DNA of 33,983 nucleotides, taken from the NCBI GenBank assembly GCA_015259125.1, contig JABZGR010000024.1, positions 1-33,983 of the forward strand. The letters run 5' to 3'. The DNA is from Alloprevotella tannerae (lineage in GTDB: Bacteria > Bacteroidota > Bacteroidia > Bacteroidales > Bacteroidaceae). Below are positions 8,679-16,223 of this stretch, piece after piece (the stretch's first letter is position 1; each line of letters begins with the position of its first letter). The notes under the pieces are model-generated. The model saw only the letters and a program-made list of their open reading frames with translations, did no database searches and was not told the DNA's origin. Position numbers and translations under genes: made by a program.

Positions 8679-9749
8679 TTAATCGCGCATAATTTCAGCT
8701 TGTCGGCGTATACTTTCTTCGTGAATAGCTTCAAAAATGGCCTTGATGAATTGAGGTGTCATTCCGTGCGATGTACCATGTACAAAATTGCGTCTTAGGA
8801 TTTCGTCATAGCGTTTGGCTTGTACGATGGTCAGGTTGTGAGCTTTTTTATAAGCACCTATTTTACGACTGATTGACATGCGTTCTACCAGCAGGTGAAT
8901 GAGCGAATTGTCGAGACGATCTATTTGTGCACGCATCTCATCTAATTGTACCGCTTCGTTGCCTCGATCTCGTATAACTAGTTTTCCTAGTATGGACTTC
9001 AAAACTTCGGGTGTGATTTGCTGAAAGGCGTCGCTCCAAGCCTGTTCGGGAGAACAATGCGTTTCGATAATCAGGCCATCAAAGCCCAGATCAAATCCTT
9101 GCTGTGCTAAAGGAGCAATTAGAGAACGCTTGCCGCCTATATGGCTTGGATCTCCAATAATGGGCAGATTCGGAAGGCGCCGGCGCAGTTCGATGGGGAC
9201 GCTCCACATCGGCTCGTTGCGGTAAACTTTTTTTCCGTACGTAGAGAAGCCGCGATGGATGACTCCGAGGCGTTTTACACCTGCTTGATTCAATCGTAGG
9301 AGACCACCAATCCATAGTTCGATATCAGGGTTTACAGGGTTTTTCACCAAGATCGGAATGTCCACGCCCCGCAAAGCGTCCGCCATCTCTTGCAATGAAA
9401 ACGGATTTGTTGCCGTGCGTGCACCAATCCACAGCAAACCTACGCCCGCTTTAAGTGCTGCTTCGATGTGTGTGGGCGTTGCCACTTCCGTAGCCGTGAT
9501 CATCCCCAGTTCTTCGTTGACACGGCGCAGCCAAGGGAGCGCTTCCAAGCCTTTTCCCTCAAAGCCGCCTGGCTTGGTGCGTGGCTTCCAAATGCCGGCA
9601 CGAAAGATTCGAACACCAAAGTCCGCCAATTCGCGTGCTGTCTGCATTACTTGTGCCTCCGTTTCAGCTGAGCAGGGGCCCGCGATCAAGAGCGTTTTTT
9701 CGCCGCAAGGGGCGGCTGGTAAGGCGAGAGGGCGTAAATCTAAGTTCAT
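8679..9749 (-). CDS. Bifunctional DAHP synthase / chorismate mutase
   Basis: A 356-residue fusion acting at two points of aromatic amino acid synthesis. The N-terminal part (to about residue 265) is a KDPG-type (type I-beta) 3-deoxy-7-phosphoheptulonate synthase: LIAGPCSAE, KPRTKPGGFEGKG, LVKNPVNPD, GDPSHIGGKR and IIETHCSPEQA are all present, joining PEP and erythrose-4-phosphate. The C-terminal about 85 residues are an AroQ-type chorismate mutase (MRAQIDRLDNSLIHLLVERM, then ISRKIGAYKK), converting chorismate to prephenate. The CM domain often gives such fusions feedback control by prephenate or chorismate. This C-terminal fusion is usual in Bacteroidetes. It is divergent from the aroB operon. 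Confidence 0.96.
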   Translation of the reverse strand: MNLDLRPLALPAAPCGEKTLLIAGPCSAETEAQVMQTARELADFGVRIFRAGIWKPRTKPGGFEGKGLEALPWLRRVNEELGMITATEVATPTHIEAALKAGVGLLWIGARTATNPFSLQEMADALRGVDIPILVKNPVNPDIELWIGGLLRLNQAGVKRLGVIHRGFSTYGKKVYRNEPMWSVPIELRRRLPNLPIIGDPSHIGGKRSLIAPLAQQGFDLGFDGLIIETHCSPEQAWSDAFQQITPEVLKSILGKLVIRDRGNEAVQLDEMRAQIDRLDNSLIHLLVERMSISRKIGAYKKAHNLTIVQAKRYDEILRRNFVHGTSHGMTPQFIKAIFEAIHEESIRRQAEIMRD

Positions 9750-9774
9750 AAATAATCTTTCGTTTTTACTTGTG

Positions 9775-9782
9775 CAAAAATA
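9775..9782 (-). promoter_or_regulatory. Candidate -7 box for DAHP synthase/chorismate mutase
   Basis: TATTTTTG on the minus strand, followed by C, matches TAnnTTTG 26 bp before the ATG. No TTTG lies at the usual -33 distance. Confidence 0.5.
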
Positions 9783-9866
9783 CAGAGATTACGGCTTTTC
9801 TTCTCTCCTTTCTCTCGTTTTTTATGAGGAGTTTTACGGCTTTATCCCATTAAAGGCTATATTTTC

Positions 9867-9897
9867 TTTGCGGCCGCTGTTTCTTGTGCTAACTTTG
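9867..9897 (+). promoter_or_regulatory. Bacteroidetes promoter for the aroB operon
   Basis: TTTG (9867-9870), a 19-bp spacer and TAACTTTG (9890-9897) match the consensus exactly. The start of transcription near 9904 precedes the small gene at 9958, followed on the same strand by the thioesterase and aroB. Confidence 0.85.
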
Positions 9898-9957
9898 CAT
9901 CACGTAGAAGAAGCTAAAAGTGTGAAGTTATGCACTTTGCTCCTGCTAATTTTGATT

Positions 9958-10227
9958 ATGGACGAACGAAGTGATTTTATAGACGCATTGCTACACTACG
10001 CTACGGCGCAATTATTGCATCAAGATCGCACGGCCGACTATTGTCGTGGCGCTATCAAAATCTTAGATGCTCGCAATCACCTCTTCACTTTTGTTTTTGT
10101 CGACAATACTGACGAGGAAAATGCAATTTATGCGTTGCGCGATTTATGCCGTGTTGATCCGGATACGCTGGATACGATGGTTGATCGCGGTAAAATCGCA
10201 TCTCTCGCTCGTACTTATTTTGATTAA
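9958..10227 (+). CDS. Small uncharacterised cytosolic protein
   Basis: An 89-residue acidic protein (MDERSDFIDALLHYAT... ending SLARTYFD) that I do not recognise. It has no signal peptide or membrane segment. It reads like a real protein: amphipathic helices (residues about 4-30), a beta hairpin (HLFTFVFVDNTDEENA), then a helical C-terminus with DLCRVDPDTLDTM. Its ATG lies about 54 nt after the predicted transcription start of a consensus promoter, and it is the first gene of a probable operon with the thioesterase and aroB. The frame is open further upstream, but that part overlaps the promoter and the opposite-strand gene. The gap to the thioesterase holds a 7-bp hairpin (10245-10272). Confidence 0.7.
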   Translation: MDERSDFIDALLHYATAQLLHQDRTADYCRGAIKILDARNHLFTFVFVDNTDEENAIYALRDLCRVDPDTLDTMVDRGKIASLARTYFD

Positions 10228-10293
10228 AACAACAACGATGAGTCGCTGCAATGACGTATACGAAGTTGCAGCACACTTTGAACAGATTAAAGT

Positions 10294-10728
10294 ATGGAAG
10301 AACCAAAAGACGAGCTTACGTATCGTAGAAGAATGCCAATACAGATACGTTTTAACGATGCTGACTCTTACGGTCACGTCAATAATAATGCGTATTTCAG
10401 CTATTACGACTTAGGTAAGATGGACTACCTCAACTCTGTAATGGGGGCAGATGGGAAAGCACACGGCATCGTGCCGATCGTAGCCAATATCAGTGCCGAT
10501 TTTTTTCATCCTGTCTTTTATGGAGATGAGATCGTTGTAGAGACCTGCATTCCACATATCGGAAAAAAGAGTTTTACCTTGCAGCAGAGAGCAGTTAACG
10601 TAAAAACCAATACGGTTGTCTGTCGTTGCGCCACCGTGATGGTTTGTTTTTCTTTAAAAGAGAAGAGAAGCGTAGAAGTTCCGGCCGATTTTCGGGCGGC
10701 GATAGAGCGCTTTGAAAGAGACGAATAA
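10294..10728 (+). CDS. Hotdog-fold acyl-CoA thioesterase (4HBT/FadM/YbgC-like)
   Basis: A 144-residue single hotdog domain. The signature RFNDADSYGHVNNNAYFSYYDLGKMDYL carries the catalytic Asp of the 4-hydroxybenzoyl-CoA thioesterase superfamily (D21-Y-GHVNN region) at the start of the long helix. The strands ADFFHPVFYGDEIVVET and SFTLQQRAVNVKT follow as usual. It should hydrolyse an acyl-CoA in the cytosol; the acyl group cannot be told. It lies 66 bp after the small unknown gene and about 60 bp before aroB, all on one strand. Confidence 0.9.
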   Translation: MEEPKDELTYRRRMPIQIRFNDADSYGHVNNNAYFSYYDLGKMDYLNSVMGADGKAHGIVPIVANISADFFHPVFYGDEIVVETCIPHIGKKSFTLQQRAVNVKTNTVVCRCATVMVCFSLKEKRSVEVPADFRAAIERFERDE

Positions 10729-10790
10729 GTTGCTTTGGGGCATCAATGCTTGCCATCGTGGCTCAATCAGCAGTCTGTGAAGCTTTAGAA

Positions 10791-11834
10791 ATGAAACAGC
10801 ACGTACTACTTGTCGATAAGTTGTCCGATGCCCTAGGCCGCTTGCCGCAAGGGGGGTACGACCGCATCTTTGTGCTGACCGATACGCAGACAGAGCGCCT
10901 TTGCCGTCCGCTATTGGGCGATAGCGATTTGCTTTATTCACCTGATATCATTATAGCTTCGACCGATGCCCACAAAGATCTGGAGACGTTGTCTCAAGTG
11001 TGGACTTTTTTGCAAACACATGGGGCTACGCGCCACTCATTAATAATATGTCTGGGCGGCGGGATGGTTACTGACTTGGGCGGTTTTGCTGCAGCCACCT
11101 TCAAGCGTGGGATAGACTTCATCAATGTCCCGACTACGTTGCTGGCTATGGTCGATGCCGCTGTCGGCGGTAAGACGGGCGTTAATTTTAACGGACTGAA
11201 AAACGAGATCGGCGTCTTTCGTTCGGCTCAGCGTGTATGGATACATACGCCTTTCCTGCGCACACTCGATGCCGCCAATCTTCGTTCGGGCTATGCAGAG
11301 ATGCTGAAGCACGCCTTATTAAATAATGTGCAAGCGTGGGCGGAACATTTGGACTTCGATTTGGCTGCGCCCGATTTTGAACGCCTGCAGAAGATGGTAG
11401 GCGAGAGTATCGCACTCAAACAGCGCATTGTCGCCGAAGATCCTCAAGAGCACGGCTTACGTAAAGCGCTCAATTTTGGGCACACCGTTGGTCATGCTTT
11501 TGAGACCTTGTCGTTTCGTCGCCAGTCTCCGCAACTACACGGTTTTTGTGTCGCACAAGGAATGATTTGCGAACTCTATTTGAGCCATCTGCACAAGGGG
11601 TTTCCCCTTGAGCGCTTGCGTGCGACAGTGCGCTACTTGATTGATAATTACGGTCGCTTCGACTTTTCGTGCGACGACTATGATACACTTTACGAACTAA
11701 TGCTTCACGATAAGAAAAACTTGGGTGGGGTCATTAACTTTACTTTCTTGGGCGATGTCGGGCATATTTTTACTGACCAACACGCCGAGCGCGAAGAAAT
11801 CTATGAGGCTTTTGATTTCTTGCGCGAAGGTTAA
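10791..11834 (+). CDS. aroB: 3-dehydroquinate synthase
   Basis: Converts DAHP to 3-dehydroquinate, the second step of the shikimate pathway, in the cytosol with NAD+ and a divalent metal. GGGMVTDLGGFAA and the stretch DFINVPTTLLAMVDAAVGGKTGVN form the NAD/phosphate site. The metal ligands lie in RSGYAEMLKHALL (Glu), HTVGHAFE (His) and LHGFCVAQGM (His). The chosen ATG gives 347 residues; another in-frame ATG at 10746 would add 15 residues unlike the family. The first shikimate enzyme lies nearby on the other strand, so the two steps share a divergent locus. There is no clear terminator before the flavoprotein operon, so some read-through is possible. Confidence 0.96.
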   Translation: MKQHVLLVDKLSDALGRLPQGGYDRIFVLTDTQTERLCRPLLGDSDLLYSPDIIIASTDAHKDLETLSQVWTFLQTHGATRHSLIICLGGGMVTDLGGFAAATFKRGIDFINVPTTLLAMVDAAVGGKTGVNFNGLKNEIGVFRSAQRVWIHTPFLRTLDAANLRSGYAEMLKHALLNNVQAWAEHLDFDLAAPDFERLQKMVGESIALKQRIVAEDPQEHGLRKALNFGHTVGHAFETLSFRRQSPQLHGFCVAQGMICELYLSHLHKGFPLERLRATVRYLIDNYGRFDFSCDDYDTLYELMLHDKKNLGGVINFTFLGDVGHIFTDQHAEREEIYEAFDFLREG

Positions 11835-11893
11835 CGAATATTTTGGCAAACAATGGCTGTGCAAAGCAGCCGAAATAAAATCAATACAACAAT

Positions 11894-12406
11894 ATGAAAC
11901 GTTCAACTTTAATTCTTACGCTGGCGCTGGCTTTAGCCGGAAGTGCTACGTCTGTGGGCTTTTTGCAGGCAGCGCCGAAAGTAGTCGCCAACGCTCAAAC
12001 GGTAGCGCCGAATGGGCGTCAATTGACAAAACTTGGTTTGACCGGAGCTCAACTGGAGCAGAAACACGACGGCATTTGGGCCGTTTCGCTCAAAGGAAAG
12101 GCCCTTGGCTATGTGATCAACTCTACGCCTTTTGCCGCTAATGTGCAAGGTTATCGCGGACCTGTTCCCGTTTTGGTTTATGTGGACAATTCCGGTAAAT
12201 GCAAGAAAGTGTATGCACTGCCCAACAACGAGACGCCCTCTTTCTTCGACAAGGCTGTGACGGTGCAAAATCAGTTTAAGGGCAAGGCAGCCAAGAAAGC
12301 TGCAACGATGAGTGTTGATGCGGTCAGCGGCGCTACTTTTTCCAGTAAGGCTTTGGCTGCAAACGTCAAGGCGGCACTGGATGCGTATACCAAATACGTA
12401 AAATAA
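11894..12406 (+). CDS. Exported FMN-binding domain protein, covalent flavin
   Basis: A 170-residue protein with a signal peptide (residues 1-27, ending GFLQAAP) followed by a single FMN-binding domain (about 45-168). DAVSGATFSS carries the D-x-x-S/T-G-A-T motif whose Thr (T148) accepts FMN from the transferase ApbE by a phosphoester bond, so it should be a periplasmic covalent flavoprotein carrying electrons. It is clearly paralogous to the N-terminal domain of the next protein: the segments G-P-V-P-V/L-L-V/F-V-Y/F and NETPSFF/TETPSFF are shared. It ends 4 bp before the next ATG, in one operon with it. No apbE gene lies in the window. Confidence 0.9.
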   Translation: MKRSTLILTLALALAGSATSVGFLQAAPKVVANAQTVAPNGRQLTKLGLTGAQLEQKHDGIWAVSLKGKALGYVINSTPFAANVQGYRGPVPVLVYVDNSGKCKKVYALPNNETPSFFDKAVTVQNQFKGKAAKKAATMSVDAVSGATFSSKALAANVKAALDAYTKYVK

Positions 12407-12410
12407 TGTA

Positions 12411-13613
12411 ATGAACAAATGGATTGTAACCGGCGAGCAGCTTCTTTCGCTGCTCGTCGTTTTTCTTCTTTTAGCGGCTACGGCCGTTAGTGCCGGCAAA
12501 TGGTTTGGCCGGCCACTCACAATGACGCAGGAGGAGGGCAATAAGGCTGCTCCGATGCTTATTGCAGCCCCAACGCCGCAGCAATTGGCCGCACTCGGAC
12601 TGAAGGAGGCTGCGCTGACGGAAAAGGATACGGCGATCTGGCGCGTGACGACGCCCGCAGGACAGAACGGGGGTACGATATTGCGAACGGACCATTTTGC
12701 GCCGGATGTGAAAGGCTTTGCCGGCCCTGTGCCGCTCTTCGTCTTTATCGATAAAGATAGCATTGTGCAGCGGATTCTGCCGCTTGAAAACACTGAGACG
12801 CCTTCATTCTTCACCCAAGCCGCTCAGGTTTTGGAGGCGTGGCAGGGAAAAAAGGCGCACGATTTGGTGCAAGCCAAGGTCGATGCCGTTAGTGGCGCCA
12901 CCTTCTCAAGTCGAGCGATCAATCTCAACGTGCAGGCAGCCCTTGTAGCCTATGAGCAGCAAAAAGTGGACGCTTTCCCTACGCCGGCTTTGGGTTGGCC
13001 TAAGACCATTGCCGTTTTCTTGGTCTTGGGTTTTGGCCTTTTGGCCGCTACGGCTTTGCGCGGCAGGCGGTGGGTGCGCCTTTTAGCACTCAGTCTCAAT
13101 GTCCTCGTCTGCGGCTTCTGGTGCGGGCAGTTTATTTCTGTTTCCCTGCTGCGCGGGTGGCTGATGAATGGCTTCGATCCGCTACTCGTACTGCCCACTT
13201 TCGCTATGCTGCTGCTCGCCATCTTGATGCCTTATTTCGGCAAAAAGAATTATTACTGCCAATGGGTGTGTCCCTATGGCGCACTCCAAGATTTGGCTTT
13301 ACGCCTACCCTTGCCTAAGGTGCGTATTCCGGCTAAGGCCTACAAACGCTTGCGTAATTTGCGCTTCTATGTGTTTATGGTGCTCTTGGTCTTACTCTGG
13401 TTTGGCTATGGAGCTTGGTTGTTAGATTACGAACCCTTCTCCGGCTTCCTATTCAGCGTTGCGCCGCTTGGCGTTGTGATTTTCTCGGCCTCATTTATTG
13501 GATTGAGCTTATTTATCCCGCGGCCGTGGTGCACGTTCTTTTGCCCTGTGGGCATGCTACTCAATATTGCTGAGGATCTCGATAAAAAAACGAATAATGT
13601 GAAGAAGAAATGA
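12411..13613 (+). CDS. NosR/NapH-like membrane protein with FMN-binding and [4Fe-4S] motifs
   Basis: A 400-residue inner-membrane redox protein. A membrane segment (10-28) leads to a periplasmic FMN-binding domain (about 55-182) with DAVSGATFSS, where T164 is the predicted ApbE flavinylation site. Then come about five membrane segments (199-217, 223-240, 256-273, 318-338, 348-370). Two C-x3-C-P motifs, CQWVCP (C283, C287) and CTFFCP (C374, C378), are the half-sites seen in NosR, NapH and RdxA/CcoG-type proteins. This order resembles NosR without the long soluble ferredoxin tail. It probably passes electrons across the membrane to the exported partners. Its stop overlaps the next ATG (ATGA). 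Confidence 0.88.
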   Translation: MNKWIVTGEQLLSLLVVFLLLAATAVSAGKWFGRPLTMTQEEGNKAAPMLIAAPTPQQLAALGLKEAALTEKDTAIWRVTTPAGQNGGTILRTDHFAPDVKGFAGPVPLFVFIDKDSIVQRILPLENTETPSFFTQAAQVLEAWQGKKAHDLVQAKVDAVSGATFSSRAINLNVQAALVAYEQQKVDAFPTPALGWPKTIAVFLVLGFGLLAATALRGRRWVRLLALSLNVLVCGFWCGQFISVSLLRGWLMNGFDPLLVLPTFAMLLLAILMPYFGKKNYYCQWVCPYGALQDLALRLPLPKVRIPAKAYKRLRNLRFYVFMVLLVLLWFGYGAWLLDYEPFSGFLFSVAPLGVVIFSASFIGLSLFIPRPWCTFFCPVGMLLNIAEDLDKKTNNVKKK

Positions 13614-14233
13614 ACAAATATAAGATTATCTCTATCGTCCTGGCCCTTGCTTTCATCGTGGCTTTAGTGCGTTCGTTGGCCTTTTCGGGCGAGGCTGCTG
13701 CGCCTGTTGACAAAGTTGTGTTCGATAATATTATGACGCGTACCAGCGTGCGCGAATATGCTGACCGGCCGGTGCGGCGCACGCTCTTGGATAGTTTGGC
13801 GCGGGCCGGTATGGCCGCACCTACGGCGCTCGATATGCGACCTTGGAAGTATGTCATCGTAGATGATAAGCAGACGCTTCAAACGTTGGGCAACAATCTG
13901 CCTTATGCCGGTTTCGCAGCGCAAGCTCCGGCGGCCATTGTGGTGTGTGGCGATACCGCTGTTGTTGATAAGCAGGGCCGGCCAAGCCGATTCTGGGTTG
14001 AGGATTGCTCGGCTGCCACGGAGAATATCCTTTTGGCTGCTCACGGCTTCGGACTTGGTGCTGTCTGGACGGCCGTTTATCCGAATGAGGAATTGGTGGA
14101 TAAGGTGGCCGACATACTTTCACTCCCCGACAATGCTATTCCCCTCAATGTTATTGTGGTTGGCTATCCGAAAGCGCCATCTACGCCCAAGGATAAGTTT
14201 AAAAAAGAAAACATCCATTATAATACGTGGTAA
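13610..14233 (+). CDS. Membrane-anchored nitroreductase-family flavoprotein
   Basis: A 207-residue protein with an N-terminal hydrophobic segment (residues 5-26) that predicts export and anchoring, which is unusual for a nitroreductase. The fold is typical: RTSVREYADRPV at the FMN phosphate site, AAPTALDMRPWKYVIV, then WVEDCSAATENILLAAHGFGLGAVW. It should bind FMN and reduce a substrate that I cannot name. Translational coupling (ATGA overlap) to the NosR/NapH-like protein argues that it receives electrons from that protein rather than from soluble NAD(P)H. It lacks a lipobox cysteine after the hydrophobic segment, so it is likely a signal-anchor protein. Confidence 0.88.
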   Translation: MNKYKIISIVLALAFIVALVRSLAFSGEAAAPVDKVVFDNIMTRTSVREYADRPVRRTLLDSLARAGMAAPTALDMRPWKYVIVDDKQTLQTLGNNLPYAGFAAQAPAAIVVCGDTAVVDKQGRPSRFWVEDCSAATENILLAAHGFGLGAVWTAVYPNEELVDKVADILSLPDNAIPLNVIVVGYPKAPSTPKDKFKKENIHYNTW

Positions 14234-14280
14234 GCACATAGGCGTAGGAAGCAATCCATACGCCCTTGGCTGAGAAGAAT

Positions 14281-14317
14281 ACTGCAATGTTTCTTTACGA
14301 AGCGTTGCAGTTTTTTT
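14281..14317 (+). terminator. Terminator of the flavoprotein operon
   Basis: ACTGCAA (14281-14287) pairs with TTGCAGT (14305-14311), with partial inner pairing (TTTC/GAAG), followed by seven T. It is 48 bp past the nitroreductase stop. Confidence 0.85.
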
Positions 14318-15014
14318 ATGCGCCTCATCTTCTCGCCAAGCGTTATTTGCTATCGCTCCATACGGCAGCACGTTCAATGCCTTTACGCTCCATAGAATAT
14401 GATGGAGGCCGCCTGTTTGTGGCTCGAGGATTGATTCTTTTTGGGGGAGGTCAACGACTGAAAGCGTAAGTCGCGTGTTGTGGGCCGCGCATCCCACGTG
14501 ACGCACCTTATAGTCTCCATGGCCAATCTTCCGGTTCGTGTGGCTTGCCTTTCTCTTTACATTGCGCAGTGCGTGCGCTTGCTTCATCAGTCTTCCCACT
14601 CACTACTTCAATCTTCTGCCTACACGCTGTGCAGCCTCTCCTTAAGCGAATCTGTTGAGCGCGTTATGGCGGAAAAAGATGTCGTGATTTGCACCGTTTT
14701 TCTCTTGAGAATGGATGATGAATAGCCCATGATGGGGCGTTCGGCGTTGAAGTGCGAGTCTTTTCATCGTGATGGGAAAGTCTTTTTGTCGTGAGAAAAC
14801 GAGTCTACGCTCACGAGCGTACAAACGTTTCACCGTGGTGAAAATTCGAGAAGGTCAAATTTGCGCGTGCGAAAATGGGGTGGAAGGTTTGAAAAAGTGG
14901 GACTTTGAGCAAAGAAAATTCAAGGGAAAGGGTAGGGAGATTAGATTTTGTTGTCGGCTAATACAGTATGAACTGTAACAAATGGTGCGGTCTCTTCGCT
15001 GTACTTACTATCAT
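14318..15014. other. Long gene-free spacer with inverted repeats
   Basis: About 700 bp between convergent terminators without a convincing gene. Contents: an imperfect 12-bp inverted repeat around an 8-nt loop (14473-14504, 9 of 12 positions matching), a small CCCAT/ATGGG hairpin (14726-14736), and the phased 22-bp dyad array (14757-14848). The minus-strand frame through 14599 reads into the nitroreductase and terminator, so it is not taken as a gene. Confidence 0.55.
14757..14848. repeat. Four-unit 22-bp phased dyad array
   Basis: Four dyad elements have their axes at 14769.5, 14791.5, 14813.5 and 14835.5, exactly 22 bp apart. Cores are CATC-GT-GATG, TGTC-GT-GAGA, TACGCTC-AC-GAGCGTA and CACC-GT-GGTG. 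Each has a 2-bp centre (GT or its complement AC) and arms that change from unit to unit but mostly stay complementary. It belongs to the same family as 19979-20062 and 28165-28248. Confidence 0.85.
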
Positions 15015-15046
15015 AAAAAAGCGTCCGATGCTGATCGCATCGGACG
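15015..15046 (-). terminator. Terminator of the DUF554 gene
   Basis: A perfect 10-bp stem (CGTCCGATGC / GCATCGGACG) with a 5-nt loop is followed on the minus strand by C and six T. It lies 56 bp beyond the DUF554 stop codon. Confidence 0.92.
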
Positions 15047-15102
15047 TTGGTGTTGAGTAGATTATGTTAATTGCTAATTGTATGTACAATAAGTTTTACG
15101 GC

Positions 15103-15828
15103 TTAAGTGAAGAGGTTTACAATCAGAAAATAAATCAGTGGCAAGAACAAAGCCGGAAGCAGGTTGACCGTCTTGCAGTCTTTAATGTGCAAAATACCTA
15201 ATCCGGCCGCTGCGATTAAGACACCACCGACAATATTGGTTTCCGTCATAATTTTAGCCGTGATTTCTGAATTCGCCCCCGTAACCAAGCCGGCCGAGAG
15301 TTTGCCGATCAGGAAGAACGACGACATCCAGATGAATACCGGTACGGACGTGAGCGAAATGCCTACGCCATAAGACGAAGACAAAACGATGCAGGTGACA
15401 AAATTAAGCGTGGCCGCAGTCATCAGGTAAGTATCGTCGCCGTAGATGGCGCTTCGGATAGGCCCGACCATAGCCAGTGTGCCCACGCAACATAGAAGTA
15501 CGGCCGTCGTAATACCATCTGCGAGATTGGCAGAGCCCATGTTCTTGGGCGTAGCCTTGCCCACCTTTTTCGAATAATGCTCCATACGTGCATCCAGCTT
15601 GAGAAACGAACCGATAACTCCGCCGAAGGCCAAACACATGATGAACAAGACGGGCGTTGTGCTTTTCTGCATATCTTGTATAGCCAGATAGATGCCCAAA
15701 ACCAAGACCGCGATGCCCATACCTGTACTTAAGGCATTGAGATAGTGCTCGTTAACTTTACGCTTTGTAAGGCCGCCGATGATACTGCCGCCTATTATTG
15801 CTGCGATATTTATGAATATAGCAAACAT
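15103..15828 (-). CDS. DUF554 family inner-membrane protein
   Basis: A 241-residue protein with about seven hydrophobic segments, starting FAIFINIAAIIGGSIIGG, which with MGSANLADGITTAVLLCCVGTLAMVGPI is characteristic of DUF554 (YdfK-like). The molecular function of the family is unknown; transport is a guess. An upstream TTG at 15849 would add seven residues but lies inside the -7 promoter box, so ATG at 15828 is chosen. The gene is monocistronic, between its own promoter and terminator. Confidence 0.93.
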   Translation of the reverse strand: MFAIFINIAAIIGGSIIGGLTKRKVNEHYLNALSTGMGIAVLVLGIYLAIQDMQKSTTPVLFIMCLAFGGVIGSFLKLDARMEHYSKKVGKATPKNMGSANLADGITTAVLLCCVGTLAMVGPIRSAIYGDDTYLMTAATLNFVTCIVLSSSYGVGISLTSVPVFIWMSSFFLIGKLSAGLVTGANSEITAKIMTETNIVGGVLIAAAGLGILHIKDCKTVNLLPALFLPLIYFLIVNLFT

Positions 15829-15846
15829 AGTGTTAGACTTTTGCTG

Positions 15847-15854
15847 CAAAATTA
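15847..15854 (-). promoter_or_regulatory. -7 box of the DUF554 gene
   Basis: TAATTTTG followed by C on the minus strand matches TAnnTTTG; a TTTT lies about 18 bp upstream in place of TTTG. The leader would be only about 12 nt, which rules out the TTG start. Confidence 0.65.
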
Positions 15855-16223
15855 CGATATCGCCGGCGAATAAAAGAGAAAAAAGGAAGTAAAATTTGTA
15901 TGTCTACGATGTTTTTTAGTGGCTACTCGTTGAATGTCTTTGGCACAACGTCGCATTTCCGTACGCTATGATCTGCTTAATAGGGCAAAAAGAGGCTCGT
16001 ACCAGCCCTAAGAGGGTGAAAATACACGCTTGCCGGATGCATACTTTTATGAAAATCTGGTAGTGATAAGGTTGTTCTTTCAAAAATAACGTTAACTTTG
16101 CCGCGTATCAAGTTAATGCAATGCAAGTGTTGCTCTGCGATGTGCCGGCAAGGAAAGCGTCTGTCGGTAAGCAGTTTAATGAAGTCTAATAGTTGGAACC
16201 TATAATTTATAAACCTCAAAACA
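15855..16223. other. Divergent intergenic region before the secreted-protein genes
   Basis: About 370 bp. It holds the DUF554 upstream region, the promoter at 16071-16100 and a leader of about 117 nt with a possible 29-codon leader ORF (16116-16205). Nothing else was recognised in 15855-16070. Confidence 0.5.
16071..16100 (+). promoter_or_regulatory. Promoter of the secreted-protein gene pair
   Basis: GTTG (16071-16074), an 18-bp spacer and TAACTTTG (16093-16100) followed by C. The -7 box is perfect and the -33 box has three of four bases. Transcription should begin near 16107. Confidence 0.65.

Noticed and set aside
9358..9957. Upstream extension of the small gene at 9958
   Set aside because: This part is antisense to the DAHP synthase gene and spans the consensus promoter, so it is not translated from that promoter.
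11855..11871. GGCTG/CAGCC hairpin after aroB as a terminator
   Set aside because: Only five base pairs and no T-tract; it may not block read-through into the flavoprotein operon.
11933..12814. Long minus-strand frame (293 codons) opposite the FMN-binding genes
   Set aside because: It is antisense to two well-supported genes, Ser/Arg-rich, and matches no family; high-GC coding strands give such shadows.
14120..14599. Minus-strand frame of 159 codons
   Set aside because: It overlaps the nitroreductase gene and its terminator hairpin and has no promoter; kept only as a possible marker of a dispersed repeat.
14757..14848. The 22-bp arrays as CRISPR arrays
   Set aside because: The repeats follow each other with no constant repeat plus unique spacer of about 30 bp, there are only four units, and no cas gene is near.
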